7,712 nt of DNA from an uncultured Gemmatimonadota bacterium (GTDB lineage Bacteria; Gemmatimonadota; Gemmatimonadetes; Gemmatimonadales; GWC2-71-9): positions 1-7,712 of the forward strand of contig CAMLLJ010000132.1 in the NCBI GenBank assembly GCA_946480845.1, given 5' to 3'. Positions within the stretch are counted from its first letter, which is position 1, and every line of letters begins with the position of its first letter. The position numbers and the translations under genes are program-made. Positions 1-5,864 of the stretch are shown here, in pieces. The notes under the pieces were generated by a model, which saw only the letters and a program-made list of their open reading frames with translations, did not search any database and was not told the origin of the DNA.

Positions 1-566
1 AGCGCGCCCGCATCGACAAGATCCTCGGCAACGAGGAGATCCGCTCGATGATCACGGCGATCGGCACCGGCGTGAAGGAGGACTTCAAGCTGGAGGAGGC
101 GCGCTACCACAAGATCATCATCATGACCGACGCCGACGTGGACGGCGCGCACATCCGGACGCTGCTGCTGACCTTCTTCTTCCGGCAGATGCAGGAGCTG
201 GTCGAGGCGGGCTACGTCTACATCGCCCAGCCGCCGCTCTACCGGGTCTCGCGGGGCGCGTCGAAGGACAAGGCGCCGATCTACGCCTATACCGAGGCCG
301 AGCGCGAGGAGGCGGTCAAGCGCCTGGCGGGGCCGGACGGCAAGGGGACCGTGATGATCCAGCGGTACAAGGGTCTGGGCGAGATGAACCCGGGCCAGCT
401 CTGGGAGACGACGATGAACCCGGAGACGCGGACCATCCTCCGGGTCACGATGGAGGACGCGGTGGAGGCCTCGAAGCTCTTCGACGAGCTGATGGGTGAC
501 GAGGTGGAGCCGCGCCGGCAGTTCATCGAGCGGAACGCGAAGTACGTGAGCAACCTGGACGTGTGA
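1..566 (+). CDS. gyrB: DNA gyrase subunit B, C-terminal part (5' end outside window)
   Basis: GyrB is the ATPase and Toprim subunit of the type II topoisomerase that introduces negative supercoils; it works as an A2B2 complex with GyrA. The visible 187 residues, in the frame starting at base 3, cover the end of the Toprim region and the GyrA-contacting tail. The acidic metal-binding motif [15 protein letters not shown] is intact at about bases 126-170. The tail motifs [20 protein letters not shown] and the ending [14 protein letters not shown] fit GyrB better than ParE, because GyrB has QLWETTM where ParE usually has QLRETTM. The distance from DADVDG to YKGLG is short, so the large insert of E. 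coli GyrB in this region is absent, as in most bacteria. The ATG at base 48 is an internal methionine, since the conserved [14 protein letters not shown] lies upstream of it in frame. The gene ends in TGA at 564-566, directly followed by a hairpin. Confidence 0.98.
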   Translation, partial: RARIDKILGNEEIRSMITAIGTGVKEDFKLEEARYHKIIIMTDADVDGAHIRTLLLTFFFRQMQELVEAGYVYIAQPPLYRVSRGASKDKAPIYAYTEAEREEAVKRLAGPDGKGTVMIQRYKGLGEMNPGQLWETTMNPETRTILRVTMEDAVEASKLFDELMGDEVEPRRQFIERNAKYVSNLDV

Positions 567-589
567 GCGGGGCGCGCGCCGGCCCCGCT
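566..589 (+). terminator. GC-rich hairpin right after gyrB, candidate terminator
   Basis: The arms GCGGGGC (567-573) and GCCCCGC (582-588) are perfect complements around an 8-base loop. The A of the gyrB stop codon (566) and T589 can add one more pair. The stem is followed by TATCATT rather than a run of T, so it is only a weak match to an intrinsic terminator. It may attenuate rather than end transcription, because the next gene starts just 12 bases after the stem on the same strand. Confidence 0.4.
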
Positions 590-600
590 ATCATTCCGGG

Positions 601-1653
601 GTGACCCTCCTCCACGAACGCTGGTTCATCGACAGCGGCCCGTTCCCGCTCACCTGGCGCGGCGTGACCGATCCCGGCGCGCTCACCGCCACCGCGATCG
701 CCGCCGGCATTGCCGCCGTGGCCTGGTTCCTGAGCCGGCGCCGGACGCCCGAGCCGGTGCCGGGCCCGCTCGGCCTCGGCGCCAACGAGCAGTCGCTCGC
801 GATCCTGTACGGTTCCCTGCCCGCCATCCTCGCCATCCATCTCGCGGTGCCGCTGGTGGTGAGCGGCATCAACGTCGAGCTGTTCGCGCCGAACCTCATC
901 CTGCGGGCGCCTGGTGCGGTTCCCCTGCAGTCGCCGTTCGCGGCCGCTGCGTCCGTCCTCCAGATCGGGATCGCGCTGGCGCTCTTCTATGGCGCCTTCA
1001 CCCGTGCCGCGGCGCTGGCACTGGCGGGCCTCTGGGCAGCGGGCATGGTCGCCTTCGGCCCGGTGCTCATGCTGGAGCAGGCCATCGTGCCCGGTATTGC
1101 GCTCTCGCTCGCGATCATGGGCCGGGGCCCGTTCGCGGTGGACGCGCTGCTGCACGCCCGCCGAGGCCTCCCCCGGCTCCGGCGCCTCGACCAGGCGATG
1201 ACGCCGCTCCGCATCGGGACCGGCGTGTCACTCGCGACGCTCGCCTTCACCGAAAAGCTCTGGAACCTGCCGCTCGGGCTCGCGTTCCTCGAGCGCTACC
1301 CGGTGAACTTCATGCCGTCGCTGGGCGTGCCGATGGACGACCGGACCTTCCTGCTGGCCGCCGGCACGGTCGAGCTGCTCGCCGGGCTCCTGCTGATCAC
1401 CAACAGCTACGTCCGCCTGGGCATCGTCGCGCTCTGGCTCCCGTTCAACCTGACGCTCGCGGCCTTCGGCTGGCGCGAGCTGGTCGGCCACCTCCCGGTC
1501 TACGGCGCGATGGCGGTGCTGGCGATCTGGGGCCCGGGCAGCCAGGCCGACGTCCGCGCGCTCCGGCGCGGGCTCTCCCAGCGGCCGGTGCTCTTCGAGG
1601 AGGCCGAGCCGGACGTGCCGGAGGACGGCGAGCGGCCGCCCCGCCCCGAGTGA
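601..1653 (+). CDS. multi-pass membrane protein with DoxX-like C-terminal half
   Basis: This is a 350-residue integral membrane protein of unproven function. Hydrophobic stretches at about residues 27-45, 71-91, 110-130, 131-150, 155-174, 249-267, 272-290 and 296-312 suggest about eight membrane helices, with a weaker one near 202-218. The second half (TEKLWNLPLGLAFLERYPVN, then a FLLAAGTVELLAGLLL helix) resembles DoxX/MauE-type membrane proteins, which are often tied to redox or terminal-oxidase functions; this is a resemblance from memory. Residues 313-350 form a hydrophilic, acidic and proline-rich tail that is probably cytoplasmic. GTG at 601 is the earliest sensible start. Its Shine-Dalgarno sequence is poor (CCGGG just upstream), and a GTG at 664 is a possible alternative, but the HERWFIDSGPFPLTW segment between them looks like real protein. 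The stop overlaps the next gene's start by four bases (GTGA), so the two genes are probably translated together. Confidence 0.85.
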   Translation: MTLLHERWFIDSGPFPLTWRGVTDPGALTATAIAAGIAAVAWFLSRRRTPEPVPGPLGLGANEQSLAILYGSLPAILAIHLAVPLVVSGINVELFAPNLILRAPGAVPLQSPFAAAASVLQIGIALALFYGAFTRAAALALAGLWAAGMVAFGPVLMLEQAIVPGIALSLAIMGRGPFAVDALLHARRGLPRLRRLDQAMTPLRIGTGVSLATLAFTEKLWNLPLGLAFLERYPVNFMPSLGVPMDDRTFLLAAGTVELLAGLLLITNSYVRLGIVALWLPFNLTLAAFGWRELVGHLPVYGAMAVLAIWGPGSQADVRALRRGLSQRPVLFEEAEPDVPEDGERPPRPE

Positions 1654-2930
1654 GACGCCACATCCTCGCTGCCGCCGCCGTGTTTACGGTGGCGTCCACC
1701 GCGCCGGTCCGGGCCCAGGCGCCACCGGAGCCCGGGGCCGAGCTCACCATCTCGGTGATCACGATGGGGCCGGGCACCGCCGTCTGGGAGCGCTTCGGGC
1801 ACAACGCCATCCGGGTGACCGATGCCGCCTCCGGCGCCGACACCACCTACAACTACGGGATGTTCGACTTCGGCGCCGAGCGGTTCTTCCTGCGCTTCGC
1901 GCAGGGACGGCCGCCGTACTGGACCGAAGGTCACCGCGCCGACCGCGAGATCGGCGCCTACATCCGCGCCGATCGCTCCGTCTGGAGCCAGGAGCTCGAC
2001 CTCACGCCGGCGCAGAAGCTGGCGCTCAAGGACTTCCTCGAGTGGAACTCGCGGGAGGAGAACAAGTACTACGGCTACGACTACTTCCTCGACAACTGCT
2101 CGACCCGCGTGCGCGATGCGATCGATCGCGTGCTGGGCGGTCAGATCGAGGCGCAGACCACGGATGTCCCCACCGGCACGACGTGGCGCTCCCATACGCG
2201 CCGGCTCACCGCAGCCGATCCCATCGCCTACACCGGCCTCAACATCGGCCTCGGCCCTGCCACCGACCGGCCGATCTCCGCGTGGGAGGAGATGTTCCTT
2301 CCGCTCGCGCTGCGCGACCATCTGCGCACGATCCAGGTCCCGACTCCCGGCGGCGGCACCCGCCCGCTGGTCCGCTCGGAAGCGACCGAATACGTGAGCA
2401 CCGCCCCCGCGCCCCCCGCCGAGCCGCCGGTGTGGTGGCCGCGGTATCTCGGGGCCGGTGTGGCGATCGGCGTACTGCTGCTGCTGCTCGGCGAGCGGTC
2501 ACGCAGCAGCGGAGCGGCCCGGATCGGCTTCCGGATCATCGGGATCGGCTGGAGCGTGGTGGCCGGGCTGGCGGGCTTCGCGCTGGCATACCTGTGGGCA
2601 TTCACCGATCACGCGGCGGCGTACGCGAACCAGAACCTCTTCCAGCTCTCGCCGCTGTCGCTGCTGCTCGCGCCGCTGCTCCCCGGGCTCGGGACGCGCA
2701 GCGGCCCGGGGCGCTGGACGGTCAGGGTGGCGAGTGGCGTGGCCCTGCTGGCCCTGGGCGGGCTGCTCTGGAAGGCGCTGCCGCTGGTGCAGCAGGTGAA
2801 CGGCGAGATCATCGCCCTGGCGCTGCCGATCCAGGGCGCGCTCGGTCTGGCGGTGTGGCGCGCCGGGCGGCGCGCCGGTCAGCGTGCCGCCGGCGAGCCG
2901 GTGCCGGGCCCCCAGTCGTCACCGGGCTGA
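1650..2930 (+). CDS. DUF4105 / Lnb-type periplasmic protein with C-terminal membrane helices; candidate lipoprotein N-acyltransferase
   Basis: The 426-residue product starts with a twin-arginine-like basic N-terminus and a signal peptide (MRRHILAAAAVFTVASTAPVRAQ, cleavage near residues 22-24). Residues about 31-240 match the DUF4105 family, now named after Lnb, the Bacteroides enzyme reported to N-acylate lipoproteins where Lnt is missing. The family hallmarks are ERFGHNAI (His51), YNYGMFDF (67-74) and YGYDYFLDNCSTRVRDAID (Cys150). His51 and Cys150 are the likely catalytic pair; that is inferred from conservation. After a proline-rich linker (251-261), about five hydrophobic stretches follow: 266-281, 290-313, 333-347, 370-385 and 387-403. 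They include the FTDHAAAYANQN loop, which I recall from related proteins. The GTG start overlaps the previous gene by four bases and has no clear Shine-Dalgarno, consistent with coupling. The last 52 bases overlap the convergent 72-residue gene. The fold assignment is firm; the acyltransferase activity is not. Confidence 0.88.
   Translation: MRRHILAAAAVFTVASTAPVRAQAPPEPGAELTISVITMGPGTAVWERFGHNAIRVTDAASGADTTYNYGMFDFGAERFFLRFAQGRPPYWTEGHRADREIGAYIRADRSVWSQELDLTPAQKLALKDFLEWNSREENKYYGYDYFLDNCSTRVRDAIDRVLGGQIEAQTTDVPTGTTWRSHTRRLTAADPIAYTGLNIGLGPATDRPISAWEEMFLPLALRDHLRTIQVPTPGGGTRPLVRSEATEYVSTAPAPPAEPPVWWPRYLGAGVAIGVLLLLLGERSRSSGAARIGFRIIGIGWSVVAGLAGFALAYLWAFTDHAAAYANQNLFQLSPLSLLLAPLLPGLGTRSGPGRWTVRVASGVALLALGGLLWKALPLVQQVNGEIIALALPIQGALGLAVWRAGRRAGQRAAGEPVPGPQSSPG
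2857..2876 (-). terminator. perfect 8-bp hairpin just past the stop of the 72-aa gene, inside the convergent CDS
   Basis: GGCGCGCC at 2857-2864 and again at 2869-2876 is self-complementary and separated by GGGC, giving a perfect 8-bp stem with a 4-base loop. On the minus strand it begins 2 bases after the TGA (2881-2879) of the small membrane protein gene, where a terminator would sit. No T-run follows, and the sequence also encodes the arginine-rich C-terminus of the Lnb-type protein, so it could be a chance product of GC-rich codons. Confidence 0.25.
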
Positions 2931-3097
2931 TCGTCCCCGGGCTGCGCGCCGATATCCAGGTCTCGCACGTCACGCTCCGCGGCTTCCAGCTCCTCATGAT
3001 CGATAACGGGCGCCTCCCGCCTCGGAGCGCCGGCACGCCGCAGCACCCAGACGAGCAGGGCGATTCCCGCCAGCAGTCCGATGATCGCTCCGGTCAT
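2879..3097 (-). CDS. small single-pass membrane protein behind deoA
   Basis: This is a 72-residue protein of unknown function. Residues 3-19 form one hydrophobic helix (GAIIGLLAGIALLVWVL), followed by RRAGAPRR; by the positive-inside rule the C-terminus lies in the cytoplasm. Residues 32-50 (IDHEELEAAERDVRDLDIG) form a short acidic amphipathic helix, and the tail contains PGDDQPGDDWGPG. I recall similar ELEAAERDVRDL...GDDWGPG tails from Gemmatimonadota genomes, which supports a real gene but gives no function. The ATG overlaps the deoA stop in ATGA (3097-3094), and a GGAG lies 10 bases upstream (3111-3108 on the minus strand), so it is probably co-translated with deoA. The 3' end overlaps the convergent Lnb-type gene by 52 bases. 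Confidence 0.72.
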   Translation of the reverse strand: MTGAIIGLLAGIALLVWVLRRAGAPRREAPVIDHEELEAAERDVRDLDIGAQPGDDQPGDDWGPGTGSPAAR

Positions 3098-4416
3098 CGC
3101 GGCTCGACTCCAGTGGATGAAATGCGGTGCGACACGAGCGGCAGCGGGGCTGCGCGCTCACCGATCCGGATGGCAGCCTCGAGCGCCGCCGCCGCCCGGG
3201 CGGCATCAGGTTCGCTTCGGGCGTAGATCGTCGCCAGCGGATCGCCGCGGGTCACCCGGTCGCCGGGCCGCGCAGTGATCATGAAGCCGACGGCGGGGTC
3301 GATGTCGTCGCTGACCGCCATCCGCCCGCCGCCGAGCGCAGTGAGCGCGCGACCGATCGGGCGCGGCTCGACCGACTCCACCACGCCGTCCCGCGGCGCC
3401 TCCCAGACCTGCGAGACCGGGGCCTGGGGGAGCACCGCCGGATCGTCCACGACGCGGGGATTCCCGCCCTGCGCCTCGATGATCCGGGCGAACCGCTCGA
3501 GCGCGGCGCCCGATTCGATGACGCCAGCGAGCATCGAGCGAGCCGCAGCCGGCTCCCGGGCGAGGCCGCCCAGCAGCAGCATCTCGGAGCCGAGCGCCAT
3601 GGTGACCTCCATGAGGTCGGCCGGTCCCCTGCCCCTGAGGCCCTCGATGGCCTCTTCCACCTCGATGGCGTTCCCGCACGCGCGGCCCAGCGGCCGGTCC
3701 ATCGCCGTGATCAGCGCGACGGTGCGGCACCCGCGGGCCTCGCCCAGCCCGATCATCGTCCGCGCCAGCGCGATCCCGTCGTCGAGCTGTGGCATGAAGG
3801 CCCCGCTGCCCGTCTTTACATCGAGAACGAGGGCATCGAGGCCCTCGGCGAGCTTCTTGGACATGATGCTCGCCGCGATCAGCGGGATCGACTCGACGGT
3901 CCCGGTCACGTCGCGAAGGGCGTAGAGGCGCTTGTCCGCCGGCGCGATCTCCGGCGTCTGCCCGATGAGGGCGCAGCCGAGCCGCCGCACCTGCGCCTGC
4001 GCGGCCTCGAGCGACAGGTCGATGCGGAAGCCGGGTATCGCCTCGAGCTTGTCGAGCGTGCCGCCCGTGTGGCCGAGGCCGCGGCCGGACATCATGGGGA
4101 CGGCGCAGCCGCAGGCGGCCAGCATCGGCGCGAGGAGCAAAGACGTCTTGTCGCCCACGCCGCCGGTCGAGTGCTTGTCCACGACCGGCCGCCCGATGCC
4201 GGCGAAGTCGAGCCGATCGCCGCTGGCGAGCATCGCCTCGGTGAGCGCCTCGATTTCGGCCGGCTCGAGCCCGCGGAAGAAGACGGCCATCAGCAGGGCG
4301 GCCATCTGGTAGTCGGGCACGTTCCCGGCGACGTAGGCCGCGATCAGCGAGCGCCACTCGCCGGGAGCGAGCGCCGCGCCGTCCCGTTTGCGCTCGATGA
4401 GTGCCGGGATCACCAT
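3094..4416 (-). CDS. deoA: thymidine phosphorylase / pyrimidine-nucleoside phosphorylase
   Basis: The enzyme cleaves thymidine or deoxyuridine (and uridine, if of the Pdp type) with phosphate to free base and (deoxy)ribose-1-phosphate, in cytoplasmic pyrimidine salvage. The 440-residue length equals that of E. coli DeoA. The N-terminal helical domain (VIPALIERKRDG) is followed by KHSTGGVGDKTS at 81-92 (phosphate-binding region) and the family signature SGRGLGHTGGTLDKLE at 110-125. Residues His82, Arg168, Ser183 and Lys187 line up with E. coli His85, Arg171, Ser186 and Lys190 at a constant offset of three, so the active site looks complete. LDVKTGSGAFM (198-208) and the C-terminal domain (GDRVTRGDPLATIYA, 375-389) are present. 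I cannot separate thymidine-specific from broad pyrimidine specificity. The frame stays open upstream to 4557, but the ATG at 4416 gives the family N-terminus and has AAAGG 9 bases upstream. Confidence 0.97.
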   Translation of the reverse strand: MVIPALIERKRDGAALAPGEWRSLIAAYVAGNVPDYQMAALLMAVFFRGLEPAEIEALTEAMLASGDRLDFAGIGRPVVDKHSTGGVGDKTSLLLAPMLAACGCAVPMMSGRGLGHTGGTLDKLEAIPGFRIDLSLEAAQAQVRRLGCALIGQTPEIAPADKRLYALRDVTGTVESIPLIAASIMSKKLAEGLDALVLDVKTGSGAFMPQLDDGIALARTMIGLGEARGCRTVALITAMDRPLGRACGNAIEVEEAIEGLRGRGPADLMEVTMALGSEMLLLGGLAREPAAARSMLAGVIESGAALERFARIIEAQGGNPRVVDDPAVLPQAPVSQVWEAPRDGVVESVEPRPIGRALTALGGGRMAVSDDIDPAVGFMITARPGDRVTRGDPLATIYARSEPDAARAAAALEAAIRIGERAAPLPLVSHRISSTGVEPR

Positions 4417-4425
4417 TCGGGGCCG

Positions 4426-4430
4426 CCTTT
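4426..4430 (-). promoter_or_regulatory. ribosome binding site that fixes the deoA start
   Basis: On the minus strand AAAGG (4430-4426) lies 9 bases before ATG 4416. It supports this start over the ATG at 4557, which would add 47 proline- and arginine-rich residues unlike the family and would overlap the divergent TPR gene. Confidence 0.6.
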
Positions 4431-4445
4431 GCGGTCGGACCTGCA

Positions 4446-4451
4446 GCGGAG
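4446..4451 (+). promoter_or_regulatory. ribosome binding site of the TPR gene
   Basis: GCGGAG ends 6 bases before ATG 4458. It supports that start over the in-frame ATG at 4401, which would place 19 extra residues ahead of a good signal peptide. Confidence 0.6.
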
Positions 4452-4457
4452 TGGACA

Positions 4458-5258
4458 ATGCGGAATGCGGTCCTTGCGATCGTGGCGCTGGCAGCGCTCG
4501 CGCGTCCGGGCCTGGCCCAGGACGCCGCGGGCCTGGGTGCCGATGAGCTGGCGGCACTGGGCGCCTCCTCGCGCGAGGCGCGGGACCCGCGCGCCGCGCT
4601 CATTCACTTCCAGGCGGCGCTCGCCGTGGACTCGACGCACTACCTCGCCAACTGGCAGGGCGCGCTGGCGCTCATCGACATCGCGCAGGAGGTGCCGGAG
4701 CAGGTGCGCTCCGCGCCCCGCGACTCGATGTACGCCCTGGCCGAAGTGTATGCGCGCCGGGCCGTGGCGGCGAGGCCGGACGACGCCGACGGACACTTTG
4801 CGCTCGCCAACGCCGTGGGCCGGACGGCGCTTACCCGCAGCAAGAAGGAGCGGATCCGGCTGGCGGCCACGATCCGCTCCGAGGCGCTCCGTGCCATCGA
4901 GCTGAGGCCGAGCCACGACGGCGCCTACCACGTGCTGGGGCGCTGGAACGCCGAGATCATGCGGCTGAGCGGCATCCAGAAGTTCTTCGCCAGGACGTTC
5001 TTGGGCGCCCGGATCTTCAACGAAGCGTCGTGGGAAGCGGCCATCGGCAACCTGGAGAAGGCGGTCGAGCTGAACCCGCGCCGGCCCTTCCACCGGCTCG
5101 ACCTGGCCACCGTCTACATCGACCGGCACCGCTATGCCGATGCGCGCGCCCAGCTCGAGGAGGTCGTCCAGCTGCCGCCGCTCGACTACGGCGATGAGGA
5201 CCACCAGCGGGAGGCGGCAGCGCTGCTCCGGTCCATCGAGGGCAGGACGGACGAGTGA
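4458..5258 (+). CDS. exported TPR-repeat protein resembling the regulator-of-microtubule-dynamics family
   Basis: This 266-residue protein starts with a signal peptide (MRNAVLAIVALAALARPGLA, cleavage after about residue 20) and is then almost wholly helical. TPR-like units can be placed at about 31-62 (ARDPRAALIHFQAALAVD), 91-125, 132-164 (AIELRPSHDGAYHVLGRW), 180-213 (WEAAIGNLEKAVELNPRRP) and 214-247 (LDLATVYIDRHRYADARAQL). The YHVLGRWNAEIMRLS...ARTFLG segment followed by a TPR resembles the bacterial relatives of eukaryotic RMD/FAM82 proteins; this is recognition from memory, and the function of these bacterial relatives is unknown to me. TPR arrays usually bind peptides or scaffold complexes, so a periplasmic or outer-membrane-associated scaffold is a fair guess. 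The start at 4458 is chosen for the signal peptide and the GCGGAG site. It is divergent from deoA and ends 14 bases before a strong hairpin. Confidence 0.88.
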   Translation: MRNAVLAIVALAALARPGLAQDAAGLGADELAALGASSREARDPRAALIHFQAALAVDSTHYLANWQGALALIDIAQEVPEQVRSAPRDSMYALAEVYARRAVAARPDDADGHFALANAVGRTALTRSKKERIRLAATIRSEALRAIELRPSHDGAYHVLGRWNAEIMRLSGIQKFFARTFLGARIFNEASWEAAIGNLEKAVELNPRRPFHRLDLATVYIDRHRYADARAQLEEVVQLPPLDYGDEDHQREAAALLRSIEGRTDE

Positions 5259-5272
5259 CCACCGGATATGCA

Positions 5273-5299
5273 GAAGGGGCCCCGGCGCGGGGCCCCTTC
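5273..5299. terminator. perfect 11-bp hairpin, bidirectional terminator between convergent genes
   Basis: GAAGGGGCCCC (5273-5283) and GGGGCCCCTTC (5289-5299) are exact complements around the loop GGCGC. The symmetric AA/TT at the stem base gives a short T stretch in either direction. The element lies 14 bases after the TPR gene stop and 16 bases beyond the stop of the convergent YtxH-type gene, so it can serve both. There is no long T-run, which is common for terminators in GC-rich genomes. Confidence 0.85.
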
Positions 5300-5315
5300 G
5301 TGCTGGCACGGTGGG

Positions 5316-5609
5316 TCAGTCGCGATCGCCGATGCGCTCGCGCACGGTGTCCACACCGTCCTCGAGCCGCTCGCGGAGCTGGCGGCGGCGGCGCTTCAGC
5401 TCGCGCCGGGCCCGGAGCGACAGGTCGTCGAACCGCTCGGCGGCGTCGTCGCGGAGGCCGCGCGCACGCCGGGAGAGTTGGCGGCGCGTGTCCTCGCCGC
5501 TGTGCGGCGCGGCGAGCAGCGCAATGCCGGCGCCGATCAGCGCGCCGATCACGATTCCCGCGATCAGGCTGCCCGATCCGCGGCCCGACTCGTCGTCATG
5601 ATGGTCCAT
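5316..5609 (-). CDS. YtxH-type small membrane protein
   Basis: This is a 97-residue protein. After a short charged, glycine-rich N-terminus, one hydrophobic helix with a glycine-zipper look spans residues 14-33 (SLIAGIVIGALIGAGIALLA). It runs straight into APHSGEDTRRQLSRRARG, the YtxH-family pattern (usually LLxAPxSGxETRxxL). Residues 45-95 are a very basic, probably coiled-coil helix. Family members are often linked to general stress or envelope stress, but no biochemical role is established. The frame stays open up to 5801. ATG 5609 is chosen because the family begins close to the membrane helix and GAGG (5619-5616, minus strand) sits 6 bases upstream. A candidate promoter lies about 80 bases upstream, and a shared terminator follows. 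Confidence 0.88.
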   Translation of the reverse strand: MDHHDDESGRGSGSLIAGIVIGALIGAGIALLAAPHSGEDTRRQLSRRARGLRDDAAERFDDLSLRARRELKRRRRQLRERLEDGVDTVRERIGDRD

Positions 5610-5689
5610 GTACTGCCTCGCTTGCTGGAATTGCGGCCATGGCCCCCGGTCCCGCCGGAGGCGCTGGAACGGCATTCGCGCTTCGATGG

Positions 5690-5717
5690 AACGTATCCGC
5701 CGTGCGGTCTCAGTCAA
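5690..5717 (-). promoter_or_regulatory. candidate sigma70-type promoter for the YtxH-type gene
   Basis: On the minus strand TTGACT (5717-5712, five of six consensus bases) is followed after 16 bases by TACGTT (5695-5690), which keeps the T, A and final T of the -10 consensus but matches only three of six. Transcription would start near 5683 and leave a leader of about 74 bases before ATG 5609. The -35 is good and the -10 weak. Confidence 0.3.
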
Positions 5718-5804
5718 CTCCGCGCACGGATCCTCCCTGTGGCGACCGTCAATGAATCCGACATGCCAAGCTCTTTGACATCCCTGCGGCACGCGCGCCA
5801 CGGT

Positions 5805-5838
5805 TTCCGGGCCCGCCGTTCCGGCTTATCTTCCGGCT
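5805..5838 (+). promoter_or_regulatory. possible GAF-ligA promoter region with TTCCGG direct repeats
   Basis: TTCCGG occurs at 5805-5810, 5819-5824 and 5831-5836, and the last two copies extend to TTCCGGCT. TATCTT (5827-5832), four of six -10 bases, overlaps the start of the third copy and lies 32 bases before ATG 5865. No good -35 stands 16-18 bases upstream (TTTCCG at 5804 is the best). The arrangement could be a promoter with an operator-like repeat; nothing in the sequence names a regulator. Confidence 0.25.
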
Positions 5839-5864
5839 CCCAATTCCCCCTGCGGATCGGGCCC

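Larger units (their letters stand above)
5610..5864. other. divergent intergenic region between YtxH-type and GAF genes
   Basis: These 255 bases are the longest stretch without a gene in the window. They contain the candidate YtxH promoter (minus strand, 5690-5717), an orphan TTGACA on the plus strand (5775-5780), and an AT-rich TTATCTT (5826-5832) flanked by TTCCGGCT direct repeats. The in-frame extension of the GAF protein across this region is low-complexity and not protein-like. I see no RNA gene or small coding sequence that I could support. Confidence 0.6.

Noticed and set aside
48..50. ATG at 48 as a gene start
   Set aside because: The frame is open to the left edge and encodes conserved GyrB sequence there, so this is an internal methionine.
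2042..3226. 394-residue plus-strand frame inside and beyond the Lnb-type gene
   Set aside because: It overlaps the Lnb-type gene in another frame, is dominated by Arg, Ala, Gly and Pro, and ends antisense to deoA. It is a GC-driven artefact.
3127..4905. 592-residue open frame on the plus strand opposite deoA
   Set aside because: It is the complement of a well-recognised gene in a GC-rich genome. The translation is arginine-, alanine- and histidine-rich with no domain, and it runs through the deoA/TPR start region.
5775..5780. perfect TTGACA on the plus strand
   Set aside because: No AT-rich -10 lies 15-19 bases downstream; the nearest candidate (TATCTT at 5827) is 46 bases away. It is probably coincidental.
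5268..5864. N-terminal extension of the GAF gene to the ATG at 5268
   Set aside because: It would run through the terminator and antisense to the YtxH gene. The translation is not protein-like until the coiled coil that follows ATG 5865.
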